Positions 20,829 to 31,383 of a stretch of DNA of 64,000 bases are shown here, one piece after another (the stretch's first letter is position 1; every line of letters begins with the position of its first letter). Both the position numbers and the translations under genes were made by a program. Location: positions 9,028 through 73,027 of the forward strand of contig WSUB01000172.1 in assembly GCA_019633425.1 (NCBI GenBank), written 5' to 3'. The notes beneath the pieces are model-generated. The model saw only the letters and a list, made by a program, of their open reading frames with translations. It searched no databases and was not told where the DNA came from. This DNA is from Tulasnella sp. 424 (lineage: Eukaryota > Basidiomycota > Agaricomycetes > Cantharellales > Tulasnellaceae).

Positions 20829-22676
20829 TCAGTTGAACCTGAAGGAAGGTAAGACTCTTTGAATCTCTGACTCTACGCCCTGGAGCTCCCTGTAGCGAGG
20901 GGACTTGATCTCGAACCAGTCAGGTTGAATGGCTGGTGCAAGGCCACCATCCTCCCCCGACCAGCGTTTTCGTACCATTGATCGTAGTGCTTCTATGTAA
21001 ATTACACATTCCTCTTCATCTCCGGGTATGTGTAGGGTGACGGATCGAAGATTGGGACACATCCAACTCTCCATCGCCACCGCCCCGGTCCCGCAGGGAG
21101 TGGCGATGCATCGGCTAAGGGGCTCCATTGCACTTAGGCTGGCTTTGTAATCGGAGAGTTCCAGCGACTCCAGAGTACTGCTCCAGGGTCCCAGGTCGAT
21201 AGAATCATGCTGGGATAGAGGGCGGGAGATGGAAAGAGAGGGTCGGTGTCGGAGCGACTGGCCGATTCGTTTCAGGAGTTTTAATGGCCCTGTGCCGATA
21301 TAATCATGCTGGGATAGCGGGCGGGAGATGGAGAGAGAGGGTCGGTATGGGAGCGACTCGCCGATTAGTTTCAGGAGTTTTAATGGTCCCGATCTTCCAA
21401 AGTGAAGATGTCGCGAGCGGACACTGTCCTTCTCTTCTACACGAACCAAGGTTGCGCTGCGAGCTACGGATATGGCTGTAGATATTTGGGGCATGGATAC
21501 GGTTGCGGGCACCCCAAGATTCGTGGTTCCAAACTACTGTTAAATCCGAGCAGGGCGGCTGCTTGAACACTCCCGGGTTTCCAGACAAGTGAGTCCAACG
21601 AATCGACGTGCTGACTCCCGGGTGCATCGTCCACGTAGATACGAGAGCAGGCTGGAGTGTATATGGATGCGAGAAGTGCCCTGCAATAGTCGTCGGTGAT
21701 GCAGTCTAAATCGAGGTTTCCGAGGCGCGGAAGGGTGACCAAAGGACCTGGTTGAGGGACCTCCGAGTCCTCCACCCGTTTGTTGGCTAAGAGTGTCGGC
21801 TGCTCTAGTTGAGCCGAGGTGGACAATATCTGCAGCAGTGTCCCCAGTGAAGCCGGGACTGCAGACCCCGTCAGGTCAAGGGTAATGAGGCTCGATAATC
21901 GGTCTGGGTCGATGGTGAGTGTAAGATCTGTAAGACTAAGATGTTTGAGTGGGGCTTCTTCCGAAAGCACAACCTCCGGGGCGACCCAACCTCGAGTCAC
22001 TTCGGCGGTCAGGCTCTCCAGTGCTGGGGTTGGAGACGTCAATAGCCGCCTGATGTCAAGCGGCTTGCTCAGCCCGCCTCGCAACTTTATTGATTTGAAT
22101 CGAGTGGAATTCTGAGCCGCGATGTCCATGATCGGGCCATATCTCCTATCAACTGTATCCCAATGCAGCGATAACGGTAATCCTTTTGAGAGATTAAGCA
22201 CCCAGCGTGCCATTTTGGGTGAGAGACCCGAGTCCATCCGAGTCCACAGTCGCGGAGAACTGAATATGGTTGCATGCCAAAGTCGACCAACTTGACACCA
22301 CAGCAGCAAGTCGCGGACGTCGGTTTCAGTCATCTCCAATATCGTTTTGAAGATCTCCTCTGGGAGTTGGTGGATTGGAGCAGCCAAGTTTCGACGGTGT
22401 TGGGTCTGACAGATGAGCTTGTCGGCTTCGTCCGCAAGGTGCAATTTTGCCGAGCTCAAAGCGTCCGCATATGTCGCGAGCTCCTCAAGGGGAATATCGC
22501 TCAACGGGGTGGTGCAGCTGTTTTTGAATAGGTGAAAACATGAGATATCTTCATCCTCGGATCTTATGTGAAGGGGAAACGTACCTAGATGGAAACGTAT
22601 ATCCGTTCTGCTCCCGAATACTTTCCAGCAGGATATCGAGAGCTTTGCTAATAGCGTCCTTGCTTGGAGGCTTCAT
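20829..22676 (-). pseudogene. FBA2, F-box/LRR-like gene with a 1-nt frameshift
   Basis: Exon 1 22585-22676 (92 nt), intron 67 bp, exon 2 20829-22517. The F-box core (N-L-A-A-P-I-H-Q-L-P-E-E-I-F) and LRR-like body are present. The frame breaks near 21513-21517, where FBA5 has five C and this copy has four (plus strand, ahead of AAGATTCGTGG). The exon-2 length (1689 nt) is one short of the 3n+1 all intact members have. With the missing base the product would have 563 residues. No other lesion is visible, so the break is recent, or an assembly error in a C run. It keeps the 33-residue internal duplication. Confidence 0.8.
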
Positions 22677-23070
22677 TTTTTATTGAGAGCGATCGCAGTA
22701 AGATGAGAGTCTGAGCGGTTTGTGTGGATTCTGAGTCAATTTTATTGGAGTTAGTTTGTTCGATGTATGGCCGCAAATCCGGTACCCACGCCTCAGCTTG
22801 GGTGCAGGCCTCGTTGGATGAAATTCGGCGAGCGGCATCGTAGGACGGGGAGCTCCGAATAAGGGTTATTTTCCCTATATCTCCTTTTTTCTATTTGGTT
22901 TTCCTACTAGATCGCTATTCCATACACCCTGAGACATTAGTCGTCCGCTTCCTGTCTTAAAGTCTCTAACAGGTACAATCGGGTCATCAGGTCACACTAT
23001 CGACTGTTATTTAGCTCAATGACTAGATCTATAACAACAGGAAAACCATGGCTGTGTCAACGTCCGTCAG

Positions 23071-24885
23071 TCACGTGCTCTCGAATGTGAAAGAAGGTAA
23101 GACTCTTTGAATCTCCGACTGCACGTCCTGGAGCTCCCTGTAGCGACGGGAGTTGAGCCGGAACCATTTAGGTTGAATGGCTGGTGCAAGATCACTATCC
23201 TCCCCCGACCAGCGCTTTCGTACCAGTGATCGTAGTGCTGCTATGTAAGTCGCACATTCTACATCTCCAGGTATGTATAGCGAGATTTCCCGAAGATTAT
23301 GACACATCCAACTCTCCGTAGCAACCGCCCCGGTCCCACTGGGGGCAGCTATGCGTTGGCCTAGTTGCTCCATTGCGCTTAGGCTTGCTGCGTAGCCCTC
23401 GAGGTTCAGTGACTCCAATGTGCTACTCCAAGGCCTCAGGTCGAGAAGATCATGTGGGGACATTAGGCGAGGGTCGACGAGAGAGGAGCTGAAAGGGTAA
23501 AGAAGGCGGAAGAGCGACTCGCCGATAAGTTTCAGGAGTTTCAAAGGTTCCCGTCTCCGAAACTCAAGGGATCGCCAGCGAAAACCGTCCTTGTCTTTTA
23601 CCCAAACCTCAGTTGCTAAGCAGGATATGAATATGGTGGTAGATATTTGGGTTATGGATACGGTTGCAGGCACCCCCCCGATTTGTGATTCCGGGCTACT
23701 GATAAATCCGAGAAGGGCGGCCGCTTGAATGCCCTCGGGTTGCCAGAGCAGTACATCCAAGGAGCCGACGGGTTGACTATATGCTGAATCTTTCACGTTG
23801 ACACGGGAGCAGGCTGGAGCGTATATCGATGCGAGAGGTGTCATGCAATAGTCGGCGGTGATGTGTTCTATTTTGAGACTCTTTAGGCGCGGGAGGGTGA
23901 TCAGAGGACTTAGTTGAAGGTCCTCCTCCCCCCGTGTGTTCCTTGAGATTGCCAACTGCTCCAGTTGAGCCGAGGTGCGTAAGATCTGCAGCAGTGTCCC
24001 CAGTGAAGCCGGGACCGCAGACCCGTCCAAGAAGAGGGTAACGAGGTTCGAAAATCGGTGTGATTCGATGGTGAGTGGAAAATCTTTAAGATTAAGATGT
24101 TTGAGCGGTGCTCCCTCCGACAGGGCAAACTCCTCAACCTCCGCGCCATCCCAACTCCAGAACATCGACGGTACCTGATTGACTTCGACGGTCAGGCTCT
24201 CCAGCGCTGGGGTTGGAGACGTCAATAGCCGCTTGATTTCCAAAGGTCTACTCAGCCCGACTCGCAAGTCCATCGATTTGAATCGAGTGGAATCCTGAAC
24301 TGCGATGTCCAAGATCGGGCGATACCCCCCTCCCGGATTAACTACATTCCAAAGCAACGATAACGGTAGTCCTTTGGAGAGACTGATCACCATTTGCGCC
24401 ATTTTGGGTGAGATATTCGTGTCTATCCGAGTCCACAGTCGTGGAGAATTGGAGATGGTGGCATGCCAGAGACGACCGACCAGACGGAACGACAGCAAGT
24501 CGGGGATGTAGGCCGCAGGTGGACCGGTTTCAGTCATCTCGAATATGGTCTCGAATATTTCCTCTGGGAGTCGGTGGATTGGAGCAGCCAAGTTTCGACG
24601 GTGTTGGATACGAGAGATGAGCTCGTCGGCCCGGGCTTCCTTGGCGAGGTACGATTTTGCAGAGTCTAAAACATCTGCATGTGTGGTGAGCTCCTCGAAG
24701 GGTATATCGTCCAACGGGACGGTGTGCCTATTTTAAAAAATGTGAAGAGATGAGAGATTTCATCCTCGCAGTTTGAGACGTACGTACCTAGATCATGATG
24801 GGAAGGTATATCCATTCTGCTCCCGAACACTTTCCAGCAGAATATCGAGAGCTTTGCTAATAGCGTCCCTGCTTGGAGGCTTCAT
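23071..24885 (-). CDS. FBA3, F-box/LRR-like protein with a stop in its first exon
   Basis: Exon 2 (23071-24727) is fully open, about 552 codons, with F-box N-L-A-A-P-I-H-R-L-P-E-E-I-F and the LRR-like body; there is only one copy of the P-L-K-L-L-K unit, as in FBA6. Exon 1 (24788-24885) is 98 nt instead of 92. A 6-bp insertion (plus-strand CATGAT at about 24794-24799) next to the donor keeps the frame but creates an in-frame TGA. Exon 2 has no upstream ATG of its own before the F-box. Unless another donor or promoter is used, translation from the usual start would end after about 30 residues. It is either a recent pseudogene or a gene with an altered 5' end. Confidence 0.6.
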
Positions 24886-25104
24886 TCCTTATCGAGAGTG
24901 AGTGGGGTAAGATGAGAGTCTGGGTCCGAGCGGTGTGTGTGGACGATGAGTCATTTTATGAGGAGTTAGTTTGTCGATACTGTTAGCAAATACGGTGCCC
25001 ACACCTCAATCTATGACACCCCTTCGCCAAAAGGATTGACCAAGTACAAAGATATCGATATCGGCAGTTAGGGAGATCAAATCTCGGCAGGCGCGGGGCG
25101 CAAG

Positions 25105-25495
25105 GCACAATGCCGAACTTGGATTACAAAGCTTCGAAGCCGGACAAGCCAGCAAACTTCGCAGATTCTATTGATTTCCTAACGGGAGAGTTACCTCTCC
25201 AAGAAATACTCCCATTGCACGATACCCCCCGGCCGGCTTTCTTTATCTTGTGCCCGGCTAGGAGTAAGTGTGGTGCAAGAGACGGGGACCTCCAAAGACC
25301 AGCCATGTGGTCCTTGATCATCAGACATCGAACCTGGCGGCGCAGCTCGCAAACAATGGCAAACGAACTAAGGTTGCTCGGCCCCACAGATTTCATCCCC
25401 TTCGCCGCTCTTGAGCTCAGGACAATCATAAAGTGATTGTCAAAATACTAGCTTACATAAAGAGAAACTATCGGCCGAGAGGGTTCTCGAATTTC
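25105..25495. other. spacer upstream of FBA3, duplicated at 35660-36055
   Basis: Matches the block II sequence closely. Short frames exist on both strands in both copies, but frames differ by indels between copies, which argues against coding. Confidence 0.5.
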
Positions 25496-25498
25496 TTA

Positions 25499-26926
25499 CT
25501 GCTGTTTGCAGCAAAGTTGGCACAAACATGATCTTACGTAATTTTCGACTTTTTCTGCCTCCCGTCGGCGACAAATTTCTCCATCACCACGGCAGCGACA
25601 AGCCTAGAAATTGGTACGCGTTCTCTGAGATGATGGAGCTAGGGGTCTAGCTATCTTTCAGCTATGTCTCTCAATATTTCGAGACATTCAAGATTTGGCC
25701 TTAGTGTAAAGTCGCGAACGTTAAGTAAGCGACTCACGTGATATAGAGTTAAGTTTGTATTAAGTAGTCAAGTGTAGTCTTCTGGGTTGATCGCACACGA
25801 GGTGTTTTCAGTGGCCGAAAGACTAGATTATTTCTTGAATGAATGCCCGGACGATACAACTACCCTACTGATATATATACACGAGTCGGAATAGTTGAAT
25901 GGTCCGGCTAGGCGAGAATCGTAGCGAAATTAGTGTAGGATTTCATATGAGAATAGAGTAAGCGAGATTCGAGCAGACTCGGAGCAGCCAGGCGACGGTT
26001 AGCGAGAAAGATTTGGAATGTTCTAGAGATAAAGAAAGTGTTAGCGAACGGGTAGAACGGCGAGAACAGAGATAACCGTGAGACTAATACTTCGCCCCTA
26101 CACTTAGCTCCCATCGGCGATCCCTAGCCTTCGTCTCTATGGCTTTCTGGGTGCAGCGTGACCTGCAGAAAACTCTATCAAGGGTTTGAGAGGGCTCTTG
26201 AGGGTTGAATTGGGCAGACAATATGCGAATTTTTATTCTCCTTGCGGTACTTTATCGCGGACTGACGGATCACCCCTCCCCAACTTCCCCCCCTCATATC
26301 ATGCCCTGGGCTCTCTAAAACAATCCATTTTTGGGAGGATGGGACTGCCAGTAGTAAAGAAACGAGTGCTAATCCGGTGAAAAGTCCGTTTGAGATCAGG
26401 GAACAGAGGTCAATGACCTCGAGTACAAGACTATATGCAAGCATCTGGATGGCTGCCCAGCAAAGTTGTGGGTTCTTTTACGTGTCCCCAACTCATCCAA
26501 CTGAGGTGTGAGGTGTAATTGGCAGGATGGATGTCATTGTCAAGCAGTGAGGCTTGGGTGGCTACCTAGAGGTGTTCAGTTGCCCGAATTGGGATGTTCC
26601 AGCCCTCTTACAAACACCGTCAACCCAGAGGGACCTCTCAGCAGTTAAGTTTATTTTATTAGATTGGAGAAAATGGCTAAATACGTGAACATTAAGATGC
26701 CATCTATCGCTGAAGGGAAAGTAGGGGCAAAATCTGGTAAATGACCGTGGCTAAGGATACGAGAATACAAATACATGAGGCCCCTTGATACAAGTCTCAT
26801 AATGAGTTCGACATATTTTGGGAGGAAAAGACGCTGATTTGGAGCTATCCGTCGCCGACGTCGGTGTCAAAGAACAGTCGAAAATTCACAATGTTCGGTT
26901 TGTGCCAACTCTTCTGCAAACAGCAG
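25499..26926. mobile_element. TIR DNA transposon, non-autonomous, in a TA site
   Basis: Starts CTGCTGTTTGCAGCAAAGTT and ends with the inverse complement of CTGCTGTTTGCAGAAGAGTT; the inverted repeats run about 28 bp with two mismatches. It is flanked by TA on both sides (25497-25498, 26927-26928). Block II shows the uninterrupted site with a single TA near 36060, so insertion followed the block duplication. It is 1428 bp long, of which 403 bp is a later solo LTR with its target duplication; about 1025 bp is the original. No transposase frame is visible. A TA duplication fits Tc1/mariner-like elements. Confidence 0.85.
25705..26102. mobile_element. solo LTR with 5-bp target duplication
   Basis: 398 bp beginning TGTA and ending TACA, flanked on both sides by CTTAG (25700-25704 and 26103-26107). 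It contains a TATATATA stretch near 25870 that could be the LTR promoter. There are no internal retroelement genes, so it is what remains after recombination between two LTRs. It lies inside the TIR transposon and is the younger insertion. Copia or gypsy origin cannot be decided from the LTR alone. Confidence 0.85.
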
Positions 26927-27082
26927 TAAAACTGCTCTTTGAATCCCGAGGGAGCCGTTCGGAAGTGAACTCCGAGCGGGGAGTGGCGGCATGATTCGAG
27001 ACTTATAAACGAAACATGTCAAAGATACGATTGGCCGACAAACACTCACTCTGTCCGATACTACGAATGGGTGGTACCCGCT

Positions 27083-27388
27083 GTTCTATGTAAATCGCAC
27101 ATTCCTCCTCTTCTTCCTCAGGCATGTGTAGCGTGATTTACCGAAGATTGGGACATATCCAACTCTCCGTCGCGACCGCCCCGTTCCCACTGGGGGTAGT
27201 TATGCATTGGCCTAGTTGCTCTATTGCGCTCAGGCTTGCTGCATAGCCCGGGAGTTTCAGTGACTCCAAGGTGCTACTCCAAGGCCTCAGGTCGAGAAGA
27301 TCATGTGGGGACATTAGGTGAAATGCAACGAGAAAGGAACTGGAGGGATAGAGAATGCGGAAGAGCGACTCGCCGATACGTTTCAGGA
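27083..27388 (-). pseudogene. FBA fragment at the joint of blocks I and II
   Basis: About 305 bp matching the C-terminal part of an FBA exon 2 (around 33808-34112 in FBA6). It shares with FBA6, and not FBA3, the stretch encoding extra Glu residues (plus-strand CCTCCTCTTCTTCCTCAGG). It starts abruptly after the end of block I and ends abruptly at GTTTCAGG|ACGAGGGGCTCC, where block II begins. It carries no complete reading frame. Confidence 0.75.
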
Positions 27389-27619
27389 CGAGGGGCTCCG
27401 AATAAAGGTCAGTGTACCTATATCTCCCTTTTTTTATTCGGGTTTCCGACTTTCTACTATCTGGCTATCCCAGGCACCCTGAGACATTAGTCGTCCTTTT
27501 CCTCCAATACATACAATCAGGATATCAGGTTACACAATCGGCCGCTATTCAGTTCAATGACGAGAGCTACTTATAACAACAGGAAACCACGGCTATGTGT
27601 CAACGTCCGTCAGTCACTC

Positions 27620-29503
27620 TCAGCTGAACCTGAAGGAAGGTAAGACTCTTTGAATCTCCGACTCCACGTCCTGGAGCTCCCTGTAGCGAGGGGACTTGAT
27701 CCGGAACCATTTAGGTTGAATGGCTGGTGCAAGATCGCCATCCTCCCCCGACCAGCGTTTTCGCACCATTGATCGTAGTGCTTCTATGTAAATTACACAT
27801 TCCTCTTCATCTCCGGGTATGTGTAGGGTGACGGATCGAAGATTGGGACACATCCAACTCACCATTGCCACCGCCCCGGTCCCGCAGGGAGTGGCGATGC
27901 ATCGGCTAAGTTGCTCCATTGCACTTAGGCTGGCTTTGTGATCGGAGAGTTCAAGCGACTCCAGAGTACTGCTCCAGGGTCCCAGGTCGATAGAATCATG
28001 CTGGGATAGAGGGCGGGAGAGGGAAAGAGAGGGTCGGTGTCGGAGCGACTGGCCGATTCGTTTCAGGAGTTTCAATGGCCCTTTGTTGATAGAATCATGC
28101 TGGGATACAGGGCGGGAGATGGAGAGAGAGGGTCGGTGTGGGAGCGACTCGCCGATTCTTTTCAGGAGTTTTAATGGTTCCGATCTTTCAAAGTGAAGAT
28201 CTCGCGAGCAGACACTGTCCTTCTCTTCTAAACGAACCCAGGTTGCGCTGCTCGTTACAGATATGGTTGTAGATATTGGAGGTATGGATACGGTTGTGGG
28301 CACTCCCGAGATTCGTGATTCCAAACGACTGTTAAATCCAAGCAGGGCAGCTGCTTGAGCACTCCCGGGTTTCCAGACAAGTGCGTCCAGTGAATCGATG
28401 TGCTGACTCCCTCCTACATCGTCCAAGTAGAGACGAGAGCAGGTTGGAGCGCATATGGATGCGAGAAGTGCCATGCAATAGTCGTCGGTGATATAGTCTA
28501 TTTCGAGATTTTCGAGGCGTGGCAGGGTGACCAAAGGACTTGGCTGAGGGACCTCCTCCACCCGTGTGTTGCGTAAGATTATTAGCTGCTCTAGTTGAGC
28601 CGAGGTCGATAAGATGTGCAGCAGTGTCCCCGGTGAGGCCGGGACTGCAGACCCCGTCAGGTCAAGGGTAACGAGGTTTGACAATCGGCGTGGGTCGACG
28701 GTGAGTGTAAGATATGCAAGAGTGAGATGCTTGAGAGGTGCACCTTCCGACAGGGCAAACTCCATAACTTCCGCGTCATCCCGGCCCCCGGGCGGAGACG
28801 CTTTGACGGTCAAGCTCTCCAGCACTGGGGTTGGGGACTCCAACAACCGCTTGATTTCAAAGGAGTCCTCCTGGTCGACTCCTAACTTCATCCACCTGAA
28901 CCGCGAGGAATGTTGAACCGCTATATCCAAGACGGGGTCACGCATCCCTCCGTAATTATAAGTGGTGTTCCAAAGCAACGATAACGGTAATCCTTTTGAG
29001 AGATTAAGCACCCAGCGTGCCATTTTGGGTGAGAGACCCGAGTACATCCGAGTCCACAGTCGCGGAGAATTGAATATGGTTGCATGCCAAAGTCGATCAA
29101 CTTGACACCACACCAGCAAGTCGCGGACGTCGGTCCCTGGGCCACCGCTTCCAATCATCTCCAATATCGTTTTGAAGATCTCCTCTGGGAGTCGGTGGAT
29201 TGGAGCAGCCAAGTTTCGACGGTGTTGGATACGAGAGATGAGCTCGTCGGCTTCCTTGGTGAGGTGGGACTTTGCTGAGGCTAAAGCGTCTGCGTGTGTA
29301 GCAAGCTCCTCGACGGGTATATCGTTCAACGGGACGTTGCGCCTGTTTTTCATATATGAAGAGATAAGAGATTTTATTCTGGGATCTCATGTGAAAGGGG
29401 TATCATCGCACCTAGATGGAAACGTAAACCCGTTCTGCTCTCGAATGCTTTCCAGTAGAATATCGAGAGCTTTGACAATGGCGTCCTTGGTTGGAGGCTT
29501 CAT
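27620..29503 (-). CDS. FBA4, F-box/LRR-like protein (twin of FBA1)
   Basis: Exon 1 29412-29503 (92 nt), intron 69 bp, exon 2 27620-29342; 604 residues. F-box at about 72-125 (N-L-A-A-P-I-H-R-L-P-E-E-I-F-K-T-I-L-E-M). Compared with FBA1 it has three to four extra residues (G-S-G-G-P-G) just after the F-box and several substitutions in the LRR-like strands. The two P-L-K-L-L-K-R-I-G units are both present. Predicted SCF substrate adaptor. It keeps the shared upstream box and the duplicated 3' flank. Confidence 0.85.
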
Positions 29504-29619
29504 TCTTTCTCGAGGTGGTGTGGCCTATGAGTCATTTTTATCGGAGTTAGTTTGTCGATATTACTTGCAAATCTGGTGCCCACGCCTCAAGTTGGACCAC
29601 TCAATGTCGACCCCTCGCC

Positions 29620-31360
29620 AAAAGGGTTGACCGAGTAAAAAGACATTGATTTCGGAAACTTGAAAGGCCCACAGATCGATGATAGGTTTTTCTCCTCCAC
29701 GTGCCCGATGTGGCAGGTAAACCCATGGTGAGACGGACACCAGCTTGAGCAGTGGCAGTGTGATGTCTCGAAAAGCCTTCCTTCAATGAACGGCCGGTGC
29801 CGGAGGGCGCACCCGGAGTTTCGCTTTCCAGTGGCCAACCCCCGAGGCTACTTACTTTTTCTAGAGTCATTCGAGGAAGAACTATCGACACGATTAAAAA
29901 GGAACCTGACGGGCATCAGGAAAATCCACCCAGCGAAATAGTTACACAATCGAATAGATAGCATCGCATAGCAGTCTGTAATCCTTCCTAGTAGATCTAG
30001 GTGATATAGCTCAATTAGTAGCCGGTGCGACTTATATAGTAACCAAATAGTTCATCTAGATCTTACAAGTGACCGGTGATATACTGACAGGACTACTGAA
30101 ATAGAATACCGAGGACTTCATATAGAATGAGTAATCAATATGCCCCTACCTCCGGTAATCAAATGGTCAATCGTGGGGATCGATGACGCAAATCAGTTGC
30201 GAAAAGTAGAAAATCGACCGGGGGAACGTTCAAACATTGCAACGTAGCTGGAAGAGCTACAAGGGGGTTGCTCGTCGCTAAGGCTCGACGATGGATTGTA
30301 AGTGATTATGTCTGTATTACCCCGATCATCCCATCCCCCACAGAAGGATGCCCCTGAGCGATCTCCAGACGAAGACATCGAGTTCGCCGACCGGCTCCGC
30401 CGGTCGCCGAGACTCTCCTCCTTCGCTCCCGAAGTCAGTAGACCGCGTGTAAAACCTATGATCCCTCGGCAAGGAAAGTGCTCTACTGTACAGCTCAGTT
30501 GTGATCGGGTTTCGATTCAAAGCAAGGTTTATAAGGGGAGTTTCATCAAACACACATTATTGGCGAGGAGAGCTTGTCACCACGAACGCTGGATCATCGT
30601 GGCATATACTCAGATGCACGTATCCTAGTTTATGTATCTATTGGATGCTCATCAGAATGATTTAGGGAGTGTAACTACTAGTAATCTTGTCCGTTGGGCT
30701 CTCGACTCTGTAAAATCACACTAACCGTGGGACGTAGATGAACGGCTTTTTGATTTTACGAGGCGAGTGGATAGGGGTTGGCGAGCAACCCAATTGACGT
30801 CATTGTTTTTTTCGTTGAGAGCCCTCTTGGCGGATCGACCGTGACGATATGCATTTATTCGCGTTGTCCGTACAGCCCATAGCTAGCAGTGGCTAGCGCT
30901 GTCTGAGGGCTTGTTACGCTAAAAGAGAGGTAGGCTCACGTTCGCCACCTTGGCCACTAGTATAATTAGGGGGCAATTTCCCTTATCCAGTCCAGGCCTG
31001 TTTTAGATTCCCGAGAAGAAGGTACTGGCGTCGTCGTCGGTTCCTCGACGCTCGATCCGAAAAGCAGTACCTGAACAGGGAAAGAGCTCTCGGTCGATCA
31101 TTATTGCAGGCGGTCTCATTGGAAGAAATTCTGCGAGCGGCATCGTAGGACGAGGGGCTCCGAATAAGGGTCGGTTTACCTATATCTTCCTTTTTTTTAT
31201 TTGGTTTTCCGACTTTCTACTATCTGGCTATCCCAGGCACCCTGAGACATTAGTCGTCCTTTTCCTCCAATACATACGATCAGGATATCAGGTTGCACAA
31301 TCGGCCGCTATTCAGTTCAATGACGAGAGCTACTTATAACAACAGGAAAACCACGGCTAT
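29620..31360. other. FBA4-FBA5 spacer with a block II-specific segment
   Basis: Matches the FBA1-FBA2 spacer except for 30240-30796, which is absent from block I. That segment includes a 108-codon frame (30302-30628, M-S-V-L-P-R-S-S-H-P-P) with no recognisable domain. No gene is supported. Confidence 0.5.
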
Positions 31361-31383
31361 GTGTCAACGTCCATCAGTCACTC

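Larger units (their letters stand above)
17440..27082. repeat. segmental duplication block I (FBA1-FBA2-FBA3)
   Basis: Aligns in order and orientation with block II (27388-36226): FBA1 with FBA4, FBA2 with FBA5 and FBA3 with FBA6, including all intergenic DNA. Two large length differences exist: a 1.43-kb TIR element present only here (25499-26926) and about 557 bp present only in block II (30240-30796). Sequence right of the TIR element (26927-27082) matches 36060-36226. Confidence 0.85.
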
